Assembly: GCA_038117225.1 (NCBI GenBank)
Contig: JAYOFM010000001.1
Coordinates: forward strand, 1 to 64,000
Source: JAYOFM01 sp038117225
GTDB taxonomy: Bacteria > Pseudomonadota > Alphaproteobacteria > Rhodospirillales > Casp-alpha2
Reading direction: 5' to 3'
Length of the DNA stretch: 64,000 bases
Position numbers and translations under genes: made by a program. Under the pieces are notes generated by a model, which was not told the DNA's origin, did no database searches, and saw only the letters and a program-made list of their open reading frames with translations. This document shows positions 43,226 to 52,813 of this stretch, in pieces. Positions within the stretch are counted from its first letter, which is position 1. Each line of letters starts with the position of its first letter.

Positions 43226-43909
43226 TCAGGAGGCCTTATCGTCGCTCAGCGCATCCAATTGGCGCTGCATGGCTGCGAGTTGCGAGCGGAGGTCGTCGAT
43301 CTGCTCGTCCGCAACCGTTTCGTTGGTGTTTTTGGCCGCAGGCAATTGGCTCTGCCCGGTTCCGTTGTTGGCGGTCGGCGACGGCTTGGTGGAGCCCGAG
43401 GAACCCGGTGCCCCCGTTGGCTCACCACTCTCTGCGTAGGGTGTGAAGATGCGCAACGCATTCTCGAACATCGCCATATTCTGCTTGCCGACGTCCTCGA
43501 ACTGAGCGAACGGGTTGAGCCCTCCCAAGGCGTCCTGCATGTACGAACGAATCTGAACCTGATTGCGAGCGAAGGTCTGCATTGTGTGTTCCAGGTAATT
43601 GGGCACCACCGATTGCAGGCTGTCGCCGTAAAAACTGATGAGATGGCGCAGGAAGCCGATGGGCAGCAGATTCTGGCCCTTGCCTTCTTCCTCGACGATG
43701 ATGTGGGTCAACACCGAACGCGTGATGTCCTCGCCGGTCTTGGCATCCTTGACCTCGAACTCCTGGCCCTCCTTGACCATGGCGGAAAGGTGTTCAAGCG
43801 TGACATAGCTGCTCGTCGCCGTGTTGTAGAGGCGCCGATTAGCGTACTTCTTAATCGTGATCGGCGCCTTGGCGTCTTCAGTGTTGGCTTTATCGGCTTC
43901 ATCGGCCAT
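43226..43909 (-). CDS. phaR: Polyhydroxyalkanoate synthesis repressor PhaR
   Basis: This 227-residue regulator has the PHB_acc N-terminal DNA-binding domain (ITIKKYANRRLYNTATSSYVTLE) and the downstream PHB_acc repeat region (GFLRHLISFYGDSLQ, PNYLEHTMQTF). It senses PHA granules and represses phasin and its own gene. A low-complexity Ser/Thr/Pro linker near residues 150-185 precedes a C-terminal coiled coil (DLRSQLAAMQRQLDAL). It is divergent from the short PHA gene, with a TGC-rich box in the spacer. Confidence 0.92.
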   Translation of the reverse strand: MADEADKANTEDAKAPITIKKYANRRLYNTATSSYVTLEHLSAMVKEGQEFEVKDAKTGEDITRSVLTHIIVEEEGKGQNLLPIGFLRHLISFYGDSLQSVVPNYLEHTMQTFARNQVQIRSYMQDALGGLNPFAQFEDVGKQNMAMFENALRIFTPYAESGEPTGAPGSSGSTKPSPTANNGTGQSQLPAAKNTNETVADEQIDDLRSQLAAMQRQLDALSDDKAS

Positions 43910-43967
43910 GCCCTGGGTTCCCTCGCCGGCTGTTCCCGAGCCGTTCGCGGCGAACCGTAGCGCGGAA

Positions 43968-43986
43968 AATGCTGCACCGCAATGAA
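43968..43986. promoter_or_regulatory. TGC-rich element, probable PhaR box
   Basis: AATGCTGCACCGCAATGAA lies in the 146-bp divergent spacer between phaR and the small PHA gene. It is repeated (16 of 19) at 6522-6540. It fits the CTGC-N3-GCA pattern known for PhaR repressors, so it may mediate autoregulation. Confidence 0.5.
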
Positions 43987-44008
43987 TTGTTCCGCCGTTG
44001 CCGCCGGA

Positions 44009-44020
44009 CCACTATAGTGG
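44009..44020. promoter_or_regulatory. 12-bp perfect palindrome before the small PHA gene
   Basis: CCACTATAGTGG is fully palindromic and includes TATAGT, a possible -10 element. It ends 35 bp before the ATG at 44056. Confidence 0.4.
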
Positions 44021-44055
44021 CCCGGAACGACAGCATCCATGGGCATGAGCCGACA

Positions 44056-44532
44056 ATGACCGAGACGAATCAAGCAACGGGTGACGAGGATGGGGTCGAA
44101 GACGATCTGGCCGCCGCTTCGCCCGATTTGGATGCCCTGGCGCGTCAGTACATGGATCTGTGGGAGGAGCGCCTGGCGGCGATGGGCCAGGATCCGGCGG
44201 TCGCCGATACCATGGCGCGAGCGATCGAATTGATGAATACCGGCGCCGCTGCCTTCGCCAGCATGGCGGCCCAGGGAATACACGGACATGGCATGCCATC
44301 GGCCGACGGTCGGCACCCGGAACCGGCGACAGGAGATCAAGTTGAGCAAGCCGACGCTACCCGCCCCGCGGCGCCAGGTCGCCGAGATCGATCTGACGCC
44401 GCGCCCGATGGCCATGCACATCGCCCTGCAGACCTTGACGTGGATGATCTGCGTCAGCGCATTGCCGGCCTGGAGGACCGGATCGCCCGCCTTGAATCCG
44501 CCCTTGCGCCGGGCGGAAAGGAATCTGGCTGA
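44056..44532 (+). CDS. Small PHA-locus protein, PhaE- or phasin-like
   Basis: This 158-residue protein has an acidic N-terminus, a helical middle (ARQYMDLWEERLAAMGQDPAVADTMARAI, abbreviated in the family as a granule-binding-like helix), and a C-terminal coiled coil (LRQRIAGLEDRIARLESAL). Its place directly before the PhaC-like gene, with 29 bp of overlap, parallels the phaE-phaC order of class III synthases, but it is less than half the length of PhaE. It could be a phasin or a shortened PhaE subunit. Confidence 0.55.
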   Translation: MTETNQATGDEDGVEDDLAAASPDLDALARQYMDLWEERLAAMGQDPAVADTMARAIELMNTGAAAFASMAAQGIHGHGMPSADGRHPEPATGDQVEQADATRPAAPGRRDRSDAAPDGHAHRPADLDVDDLRQRIAGLEDRIARLESALAPGGKESG

Positions 44533-45613
44533 GCGTCTCGCCGCTGTCGACACCGATGATCTGCGCGGCGCGATCGAGCGAGAGGCCTCGCGTCGTCTCC
44601 ATGATTTTGCCGCCGGCGTCGAACGTTACCACGCGGCACCGCGCCCAGGGCGACCCGGAACCACCCCGGTGTTATGGCGGGAAGGTACGACACGACTGCT
44701 CGATTATGGCAGCGCCGATCGCGCCGACGCACCGCTGCTTTTACTGATCCCGTCGCTGGTTAATCGCGCTCATATTCTCGATCTGGATGAACGATTGTCG
44801 TTGGCGCGCGGTCTTGCCGGCCGGGGCTTTCGGCCGCTCCTCGTCGAATGGAATGAGCCCGGCGCGATCGAACGGAAATTCGGGTTCGACGACTATATCG
44901 CCGGTCGCCTCGGGCGTGCCCTGGACGCCGTCGTCGCGGCGACGGGACGTCGCCCGGTGCTGATCGGTTACTGCATGGGCGGCAATCTGGCTCTGGCGCT
45001 GGCCGCGTTGCGGCCGGACCATGTCACCGCATTGGCACTGCTTGCGACACCATGGGATTTCCATGCGATGCCAGTGACCTCGACTCGCGCGTTGGCGGCG
45101 CTGATGCCGTCGATCGACGCGGCGTTGGACGTCCTCGGAGAACTTCCGGTGGACGCGTTGCAAGCCATGTTTGCCGGCCTGGACCCTTACCTCACCGCAC
45201 GCAAGTTCCGGCGTTTCGCCCACAATAGCGGCGACAGCGATGCCGCTTTCGTTGCCCTTGAGGATTGGTTAAACGATGGTGTGCCTTTGGTTGGCCGCGT
45301 GGCGCGTGCGTGCCTTGGTGAGTGGTATGTGGAAAACCGGCCAGGGCTCGGGACCTGGCGAGTCGATGGGCGGGTGATTGACCCCGCAAATATTCAGATG
45401 CCGGCGCTGGTGGTGGTACCAGCGCGTGACCACATCGTACCGCCGGCATCGGCGCGCCCACTCGCCGCTGCCTTGCCGCGGGCCGAACTGCTCGAGGTCG
45501 CTGCCGGTCACATCGGCATGGTCGCCGGATCGGCCGCGCAGACGTTACTCCAGGCTCCATTGGCGGCATGGCTAGACACCGTCGTGCGCGCAGGAGGAAC
45601 AGCGCCCGATTGA
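44504..45613 (+). CDS. phaC: PhaC-like short PHA synthase / alpha-beta hydrolase
   Basis: This product of about 369 residues has the PHA-synthase hydrolase core. The lipase-like box is GYCMGG, with the nucleophilic cysteine near residue 157, the aspartate is in ARDHIVPP, and the histidine in AGHIGMVAG is the PhaC hallmark. The length matches class III PhaC (about 355), which needs a PhaE partner, and not the ~590 of class I. The start is unsure: TTG at 44504 was used; a CTG at 44525 is possible, and the frame is open back to 44288. It overlaps the previous gene. Confidence 0.72.
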   Translation: MRRAERNLAERLAAVDTDDLRGAIEREASRRLHDFAAGVERYHAAPRPGRPGTTPVLWREGTTRLLDYGSADRADAPLLLLIPSLVNRAHILDLDERLSLARGLAGRGFRPLLVEWNEPGAIERKFGFDDYIAGRLGRALDAVVAATGRRPVLIGYCMGGNLALALAALRPDHVTALALLATPWDFHAMPVTSTRALAALMPSIDAALDVLGELPVDALQAMFAGLDPYLTARKFRRFAHNSGDSDAAFVALEDWLNDGVPLVGRVARACLGEWYVENRPGLGTWRVDGRVIDPANIQMPALVVVPARDHIVPPASARPLAAALPRAELLEVAAGHIGMVAGSAAQTLLQAPLAAWLDTVVRAGGTAPD

Positions 45614-45864
45614 TCCAAATCAGGGTGGCTGTGCGCCATTCTGGTACTTGTGCGCTGCGATCGTCATCCGTATAACCTCGCCAATAGGTGAAAAGGGCCG
45701 AACGAAGCCCCGAAACCCGGGAAACAGCCAACGCGTATCATGACGGCTTTCTCGCGCCGCCCGAACGGACGGGCCCGTGAAGAAAAGCGCCGTTGATGAG
45801 GATTGTCCCGCGTGCCGCGGCGCCGCCGCCACGCCTCATGAATTTGCACCGAGGAGAGACCACC
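45614..45864 (+). other. Spacer upstream of phaA
   Basis: 251 bp without a recognised gene. GAGGAGAG precedes the phaA start. No clear promoter or terminator is visible. Confidence 0.35.
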
Positions 45865-47040
<1,176 letters not shown>

Positions 47041-47125
47041 GGTAGAACACTAACCGCTCGTCTCCCTGGTGCCCGCGAACGGCGCCTGGGAGATGAGCCA
47101 AAATTCGGATTGGGAGGTCCACACC

Positions 47126-47851
47126 ATGGCGCGTACAGCATTGGTTACCGGCGGCACCCGCGGCATCGGCCGCGCGATTTCGGTGGCGCTCAAGGACGCC
47201 GGCTACAACGTGGTCGCCAATTACGGCGGCAATGACGATGCCGCGAACGCGTTCACGGGTGAAACCGGAATTCCGGCGGTCAAGTTCGACGTGGGTGATT
47301 TTGACGCCGTCTCGTCGGCGATGTCTCAGATCGTGACAGACCATGGCGCCGTCGAGGTGCTGGTCAATAACGCCGGCATTACGCGCGACAAGCCCTTGCA
47401 CAAGATGGACAAGGACGCTTGGGATGCCGTCATCGTGACGAATTTGACCAGCCTATTCAATCTCAGCCGTGCCGTCATCGACGGCATGCGCGGTGCCGGG
47501 TTCGGGCGAATCATTTCGATCAGCTCGATCAACGGCCAAAAGGGGCAGTTCGGCCAAACCAACTACGCCGCCGCCAAGGCCGGTTTAATTGGCTTCACCA
47601 AGGCCCTGGCGTTGGAAACCGCGTCCAAGGGCATCACCGTCAACGCTGTGGCGCCAGGTTACATCAGTACTGAAATGGTCATGGCGGTGCCGGAAAAGGT
47701 TTTGAACGAGGTCATCATCCCGCAAATTCCCGTCGGTCGTCTCGGTGACGCCGAGGAGATCGCGCGTTGCGTCACCTTTTTGGCCAGCGACGACGCCGGG
47801 TTTATCACTGGCTCGACGATCAGCGCCAACGGCGGCCAATACATGGCCTGA
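47126..47851 (+). CDS. phaB: Acetoacetyl-CoA reductase
   Basis: This 241-residue short-chain dehydrogenase makes (R)-3-hydroxybutyryl-CoA with NADPH. The cofactor motif is TGGTRGIG, NNAG is present, and the catalytic Ser-Tyr-Lys set is found in ISISSINGQ and NYAAAKAGL. It matches PhaB over its full length. A GGGAGG site precedes the ATG, and a terminator follows. Confidence 0.94.
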   Translation: MARTALVTGGTRGIGRAISVALKDAGYNVVANYGGNDDAANAFTGETGIPAVKFDVGDFDAVSSAMSQIVTDHGAVEVLVNNAGITRDKPLHKMDKDAWDAVIVTNLTSLFNLSRAVIDGMRGAGFGRIISISSINGQKGQFGQTNYAAAKAGLIGFTKALALETASKGITVNAVAPGYISTEMVMAVPEKVLNEVIIPQIPVGRLGDAEEIARCVTFLASDDAGFITGSTISANGGQYMA

Positions 47852-47877
47852 CGCGCCGTTCCAATCGATTGCGATGA

Positions 47878-47910
47878 CGGGGCCCAGCCAGTGGGGCCCC
47901 GTTGTTGTTT
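47878..47910 (+). terminator. Rho-independent terminator after phaB
   Basis: CGGGGCCC (47878-47885) pairs with GGGCCCCG (47894-47901) around an 8-nt loop and is followed by TTGTTGTTT. Confidence 0.8.
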
Positions 47911-48018
47911 CCGGCTTCTTTGAACGGCACGGTTGGCGCGCCGCGCGTAACCGGCTTATCGTTGCCAGGGCGAGTCCGAAAGTTAATATGTACGCGATAC
48001 CAATGGAGTAGGCCCGCC

Positions 48019-49047
48019 ATGCTACGCGTTATCGTCGCCCTGCTATCATTCGCCGCCGCGTCGGTCGCGGTCGCCGCGGAGGCGCCGGCATTCAGCCAGA
48101 CCGGCCTTCTTGTGCCGAGCGGCATTCGTGCTCTGGTCTACGCCGGGCCGGCATCGACCGGTGGCCCAGTTCTGTTGGTTGACGGTGATGGTCGCGTATT
48201 CCAGATCAGCCTTAAGGGTGAGCGTCTGACGTTGACGCCGGCCACCGTGCCGAAAGCGGTTTCGCCCGGCGGTATCGACCCGCTACCCGATACCGAGGTG
48301 GCGCATGGTGACGGCACGATCGCCGCGGCATGGCTGGTTGGCCCGACCGAACGCTACGGACACGCGGTGCTTGGTGATGCCATCGAGGCTGGAGGTGTCG
48401 CCGCGCGGCTCGGAGATGGCAGATTACTACGCTACGACCTGGCGGCCGATGCGGTGTTCGAAGACCGCACGCCGCGCCTTGCGGATATGGACGGGGATGG
48501 TGATGCCGAAATTCTGGTGGTTAAATCCTGGCTCGACTCCGGTGCCGGCTTGGCTGTCCTCGGCGTCGTGAATGGCGCCCTCAAACTGCGCGCACAGGCG
48601 GCGCCCATCGGGCTCGCACACCGCTGGCTCAATCCCGTCGGAGCGGCAGATTTCGACGGTGATGGGCGCATCGAGGCGGCCGTGGTCATTACGCCGCATA
48701 TCGGCGGTATCCTGACGCTCTACGAAATGCAGGGAGATCGGCTGGTGCGCGAAGGCCGCTTGCATGGCTTCTCCAATCACGCCATGGGTTCGCGAGAACT
48801 CGGTTTGTCCGCCATCACCGATGTCGACGGTGACGGTCACCCGGATATGGTGCTGCCGGATGCCGCGCGGCATTCAGTCAAGATCGTCAGCTATGCCGGC
48901 GGCCGTTTTCGCACGCTTGCCGTTATCGCGAATACGGCACACGTGGAACACGCCATTTTGGCGACTGATCTCAATGGCGATGGCCGTGATGACTTGGTCT
49001 ATGGCCTTGCCGGTGGCGTGCTGACGGCAGTGGTCTGGCGGCGCTAA
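48019..49047 (+). CDS. Exported FG-GAP/VCBS repeat protein
   Basis: This 342-residue protein has a signal peptide (about residues 1-20) and several beta-propeller blades with calcium-binding loops: DMDGDGDAEI, DFDGDGRIEA, DVDGDGHPDM and DLNGDGRDDL. These are FG-GAP/VCBS-type repeats, so it is likely a periplasmic or surface propeller. Its ligand is unknown. A GGAGTA site precedes the ATG. Its stop overlaps the convergent cupin gene by 4 bp. Confidence 0.85.
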   Translation: MLRVIVALLSFAAASVAVAAEAPAFSQTGLLVPSGIRALVYAGPASTGGPVLLVDGDGRVFQISLKGERLTLTPATVPKAVSPGGIDPLPDTEVAHGDGTIAAAWLVGPTERYGHAVLGDAIEAGGVAARLGDGRLLRYDLAADAVFEDRTPRLADMDGDGDAEILVVKSWLDSGAGLAVLGVVNGALKLRAQAAPIGLAHRWLNPVGAADFDGDGRIEAAVVITPHIGGILTLYEMQGDRLVREGRLHGFSNHAMGSRELGLSAITDVDGDGHPDMVLPDAARHSVKIVSYAGGRFRTLAVIANTAHVEHAILATDLNGDGRDDLVYGLAGGVLTAVVWRR

Positions 49048-49484
49048 ACTCCCGGCGACCAATCCGGCGGCGCTAACTCGAAACCCGCGAAATCAAATGC
49101 CGGTGCGACGGTGCACCCGACCAGCGTCCAATCCCCAACGCTCTCGGCCGCTTGCCACGCACTCGGTGGAACCACGGCTTGCGGGCGCTCGCCAGCCATC
49201 AGATCGGGGCCGAGAATGTGGGCGGTCACCATCAAGGTGTCGGCAATTTCCAACCGCAGCGGCGCGCCGGCGTGAAAATACCAAATCTCGGTTGCGTCGA
49301 CTCGGTGCCAATGCGACCGCTGGCCAGCGGCCAGTAGGAAATAGATGCTGGTCACGACACCCCGACCATCGCCGCCGTCGGGCGGCATCGCGCGATGGAT
49401 TTCGCGAAAATGTCCGCCTTCCGGATGTGGCTGCAATTCAAGCAGCCGGATGACGTCGTCGGCGTTCAATTCTGAAACGCTCAC
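49044..49484 (-). CDS. Cupin, DUF985 family
   Basis: This 146-residue protein matches the DUF985 cupin family: LELQPHPEGGHFREIHR at the start, the metal-site-like SHWHRVDATEIWYFHAG, and LVGCTVAPAFDFAGFEL near the end. The enzyme activity of the family is not established. A GTG start at 49484 was chosen. It lies 13 bp before the GST gene. Confidence 0.85.
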   Translation of the reverse strand: MSVSELNADDVIRLLELQPHPEGGHFREIHRAMPPDGGDGRGVVTSIYFLLAAGQRSHWHRVDATEIWYFHAGAPLRLEIADTLMVTAHILGPDLMAGERPQAVVPPSAWQAAESVGDWTLVGCTVAPAFDFAGFELAPPDWSPGV

Positions 49485-49497
49485 CCTCAGCGTTCCG

Positions 49498-50109
49498 TTA
49501 TGACGCTGGCGGCACCGTAGCCTGCATGGACGGGCGTTCGGAAAAATCGGCGAACCATGCCGCAAGCTTCGGTCGGGTGTCCCGCCAATTCATGTCGGGA
49601 AAACGCAGGTCGATCCAGCCCAAACCAGCGGCGATGGCGATGTGGCCGATAGAGATGGAATCGCTGGCGAGGCCATCTCCGTCGGCTTCCATGGCATCCA
49701 TGGCGCGGGCGACGTTGGTTCCCTGGCGGTCAATCCACCAGTCCCATTGCAGTTCCTTTGGTCGACGCATTTTTTCAACCAGCAGCAACACGCCGGCATC
49801 GGTCATGCCATCTCCGAGCGCCTGACGCCGGATGGCATCGCAGCGCGCAGCCGGGTCGGACGGGAACATCTTCGGTCCGTCGTGCATGCCGTCCAGCACC
49901 TCGCAGATAACGCGGCTTTCGAACAACACCTGGCCGTCATCCAACTCCAGCGTCGGCACCTTGCCGAGCGGGTTGGTTTGACCGAGATCGGTATCGGCGT
50001 CCCACGGGTTGGTGGCGATGCGCTCAATTCGATCGTCGAGTCCTGTCTCTATTGCAAGAATCGTGACCTTGCGGACGAACGGTGAAGTCGGTGAATAACG
50101 AAGTTTCAT
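49498..50109 (-). CDS. Glutathione S-transferase family protein
   Basis: This 203-residue protein has an N-terminal thioredoxin-like domain (MKLRYSPTSPFVRKVTILA, NPLGKVPTLELDDGQVLFES) and a C-terminal all-helical domain. The cis-proline and the glutamate-serine that bind glutathione (FESRVICEVL) are present. Substrate is unknown. It is the first gene of a likely GST-cupin pair. Confidence 0.9.
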   Translation of the reverse strand: MKLRYSPTSPFVRKVTILAIETGLDDRIERIATNPWDADTDLGQTNPLGKVPTLELDDGQVLFESRVICEVLDGMHDGPKMFPSDPAARCDAIRRQALGDGMTDAGVLLLVEKMRRPKELQWDWWIDRQGTNVARAMDAMEADGDGLASDSISIGHIAIAAGLGWIDLRFPDMNWRDTRPKLAAWFADFSERPSMQATVPPAS

Positions 50110-50316
50110 GGATGTCTCCCTGATACGGTCGCGAGATTCAAATGAGGGCCAAACCCGGTATCGGTGAATGGCTTTCGAATTGGCGCGCACCCTATCACGC
50201 CCGCGCGCCGTCGCCACCCATCCTGTCGTGTCGAATAATAAAATTCGCTGAACAACAGATTTGGCGGACTTTTCGTGCTGGATACTGGACGGTTCGACGA
50301 CGACGGAAAAACGTTT

Positions 50317-51081
50317 ATGGTGGCCGACATGTGGACTGACGTCGTCGATCTCCGGGATTTTTATGCTTCGGGCCTAGGCCAGGTGGCGCGGCGCATGGTG
50401 CGCCGGCGCATCCGCCAGATGTGGCCGGACGTGACCGGTCAAAGTGTCCTAGGGCTTGGCTACGCGACGCCCTACCTGGCCGGTTTCAGAGCCGAAGCGG
50501 CGCGTGTGATCGCGGCCATGCCCGCCGCGCAGGGCGTCATCCACTGGCCCGAGGATGAACCCCGGCTGGCAACCCTTGTCGATGAATTCGACCTGCCGTT
50601 TCCCGATCTGTCGATGGACCGATTGATCCTGGTTCATGCGTTGGAATGCGCTGAACAGGTACGCCCGTTTCTGCGTGAAGTCTGGCGGGTGATGGCGGAC
50701 TCCGGACGGTTGCTGGTCATCACGCCGAACCGCCGCGGCCTGTGGGCGCGCGCCGAGCGCACACCGTTCGGGCATGGACTTCCCTATTCGAAGGGTCAAC
50801 TCTCGCGTCTGCTGCGTGACAACCTATTCACGCCACTGGAGTCCTCAACCGCCCTCTACGTGCCACCGCTGCGGTGGAGTCTGGCGCTGTCGTCGGCCCC
50901 GGCCTGGGAGCGAATAGGGCCGAAACTCTATCCGCCGTTCGCGGGTGTCGTCATGATAGAGGCGGTCAAACAGATTTATGCCGCCACCCCGGTCGGCGCA
51001 CGCGCGCGGCGTCGGCTGACAGTCGCGATCTCCGGGGAGCCGCCCCGACTCGGCCGAACGGGAATGAATGAGGATCGCTGA
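50317..51081 (+). CDS. Class I SAM-dependent methyltransferase
   Basis: This product of about 254 residues has a degenerate SAM-binding motif (VLGLGYATPYLAGF) and a methyltransferase-like core with SMDRLILVHALECAEQ and LLVITPNRRGLWARAE. This is the pattern of small-molecule methyltransferases found in Rhodospirillales next to GST or glyoxalase genes. The ATG at 50317 was used; a GTG at 50275 would add 14 residues. Confidence 0.75.
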   Translation: MVADMWTDVVDLRDFYASGLGQVARRMVRRRIRQMWPDVTGQSVLGLGYATPYLAGFRAEAARVIAAMPAAQGVIHWPEDEPRLATLVDEFDLPFPDLSMDRLILVHALECAEQVRPFLREVWRVMADSGRLLVITPNRRGLWARAERTPFGHGLPYSKGQLSRLLRDNLFTPLESSTALYVPPLRWSLALSSAPAWERIGPKLYPPFAGVVMIEAVKQIYAATPVGARARRRLTVAISGEPPRLGRTGMNEDR

Positions 51082-51130
51082 GCGTGGATCGGAAATTAAT
51101 GTTCAATTCCAGGTATATAGACCCAGCGCG

Positions 51131-51184
51131 GGGGCTTTCCCGAGGACGGTGGAAGGAGTAGGTTTCCGATCAAACTGCATGATG
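51131..51184 (+). repeat. Leader-like repeat, copy 1
   Basis: A G-rich stretch ending GGAGTAGGTTTCCGATC is close to copy 2 at 52763-52813, including TTTCCCG-GG-CGG-TGGA-GGAGTAGG. It lies upstream of the unknown gene at 51196. Confidence 0.55.
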
Positions 51185-51195
51185 TTTGAGGGGCG

Positions 51196-51930
51196 ATGGG
51201 CCTGCGGGACGTGGCGAGAATTCGCCAGAAGCCGAAACTCATCGATTCGAGAGTCGTGATGTCCGTTGGGTTCATGATAGACGAGACCGTTCGGTTTCCG
51301 GTGGTGCTTCGGGCCACGGCGACGGAGTGTCGTCATACCGACGTCATCGGCGACGGCGATGTCGCGGTCTACACCCATGTTTTCGATATCATGACGGAGT
51401 TATCCCGAGGCGGACCACACACGACGATGACCAAGGCCCATGCGTATTGGACGGGGCATTCGAAATCCACGTCATCCGCCTACTATGATTTTGAGATGCC
51501 CGAGTTGGTCGGCGCGCTGGAGCAAATTGGCGCCCTGGACCACTGCAACATCGTCGATGTGCAATATAACAACCCGGCCGAATATCGGCCAGTTCGCTAC
51601 GCGGCGACTTCCGAGCAAATTCGTAGCCGCAGTCTTCGCAACGAGCCGCTCGGAGACTTTCCCATTCGGGCCCACGCGAATGCGGTGCAGCGAGATCATT
51701 ACACCGTTGCCACCTTCAATACGCCCCGGCTCGAGCTATTGTGGTGGAACGTCAAACGCCCCGATGCGCATCCATTCCTCGCGCAAGGCAATCAGGGGTA
51801 CACGAAACTGACGCTGCCCTTCAAACTGGGCGGATCATCAACCGTTACGCATTTAGTGACAATTCACCGCACGGAACCGATAGGTGAAGCGCGCGAGGAT
51901 CTGCTCGGCCGAGAAGGACATCCGCTTTGA
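51196..51930 (+). CDS. Unknown protein, possibly accessory
   Basis: This 244-residue frame is not recognised. It has no signal peptide or membrane segment. The middle (about residues 75-160) is rich in Tyr, His and Asn, with HSKSTSSAYYDFEMPEL and VDVQYNNPAEYRPVRYA; a late LELLWWNVKRPD strand follows. Its 3' end overlaps the broken GNAT gene by 86 bp in convergent orientation. The start may be at 51196 or at a later ATG. Codon use is less GC-rich than in neighbouring genes. Confidence 0.5.
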   Translation: MGLRDVARIRQKPKLIDSRVVMSVGFMIDETVRFPVVLRATATECRHTDVIGDGDVAVYTHVFDIMTELSRGGPHTTMTKAHAYWTGHSKSTSSAYYDFEMPELVGALEQIGALDHCNIVDVQYNNPAEYRPVRYAATSEQIRSRSLRNEPLGDFPIRAHANAVQRDHYTVATFNTPRLELLWWNVKRPDAHPFLAQGNQGYTKLTLPFKLGGSSTVTHLVTIHRTEPIGEAREDLLGREGHPL

Positions 51931-52552
51931 GCAATGCCAGACGGAGAGTTTCGACCGCTTCCGTCGGCGGGAAATAGCCGCTCCAAACCCTGTCCGAGGT
52001 CTCGTATTCCTTTAGGTAGCTGTGCCCGGTCGGTTTGGCTCTCGCGAAGTTTTGTTCCTTGACCGTCGCCGCGAACCATCTTGTATCTGGCCACTTTGAA
52101 ATCGCGGTCAGTTTGTTGATCATGGAAAGCGCCCCTCCGATACCCTATCCCTGCAAGTCCGGGTTCACCCAGAGCCCGCCGAGGAACGCGATGTCGTCAA
52201 CCCTCGGCAGATCGTCGCTCAGAATATTTTTCGTCATGAAATCGCTCGGTGCGTTGACCTCGTACCAAAGCGCCCCGGAACGAACGACGCCTGTGAAAGC
52301 CCCAGCGTAATGGCGACACGCCGCCAGGGCGACGATGCCACGTGATGCGTGATCGATACGAAGATGGTACGAGTCCATCTGGTTATGATACTGCGGGTCG
52401 AAGGTCGGCGCGGTGATGCGACCTCGAAGGCGCAGCGTTGCGTCGCACCAGGCACGCGTGCCAAAGCCGATCGTGAGGCTCATGTCGGCGTCATTCAATT
52501 GTGATTCGACGACGCGGTAGCATTCCGTCAGAAGTTCTTGGGTCATCGCCAT
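51845..52552 (-). pseudogene. GNAT acetyltransferase interrupted by one in-frame stop
   Basis: Two halves lie in the same reading frame. The first, 135 residues from the ATG at 52552 (MAMTQELLTE), ends ...GGLWVNPDLQG at a TAG (52145-52147). The second continues directly GIGGALSMINKLTAISKW... to 51845, about 99 residues. With an arginine in place of the stop, the junction reads DLQGRGIGGAL, a perfect acetyl-CoA-binding motif A (Q-x-x-G-x-G). The stop therefore sits inside the signature, and the gene is most simply a nonsense pseudogene. A translated ATG at 52123 also exists within the second half. Confidence 0.7.
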
Positions 52553-52581
52553 GATTCCTTTCAAGGGTTGAAAGGAATCAT
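52551..52581. promoter_or_regulatory. 31-bp perfect palindrome over the GNAT gene start
   Basis: Two 14-bp arms (52551-52564 and 52568-52581) are exact inverse complements around GGG. In the GNAT message the hairpin contains the AAGGA ribosome site and the first two bases of the ATG at 52552. It could block translation or be a repressor site. Confidence 0.6.
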
Positions 52582-52716
52582 TCTGGCGCGCTTTGGTGCG
52601 GCGGTCGCGAATGAAGCGCGATCCGTCCGATGGCGCCAAATGGTATTAACGGCGAACGACGCGTGTTGACCGAACACGATGGAATGACTTGTTCCGAGCG
52701 AATGGGCGCTGCTCGA

Positions 52717-52734
52717 AATCCGCCGATGCGGATT
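52717..52734. repeat. 7-bp inverted repeat
   Basis: AATCCGC-CGAT-GCGGATT lies between the GNAT start and the reductase gene. It may be part of the regulatory region shared by the two. Confidence 0.4.
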
Positions 52735-52762
52735 CTATTTGGCCTCCTCGTCTTCGATTCCT

Positions 52763-52813
52763 GGGGGTTTCCCGGGGCGGATGGACGGAGTAGGTTCCCG
52801 GTCGGATTCTATG
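52763..52813 (+). repeat. Leader-like repeat, copy 2
   Basis: GGGGGTTTCCCGGGGCGG, then TGGACGGAGTAGGTTCCCGG, runs up to the ATG of the reductase gene at 52811. It is the counterpart of copy 1 at 51131-51184. Confidence 0.55.
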
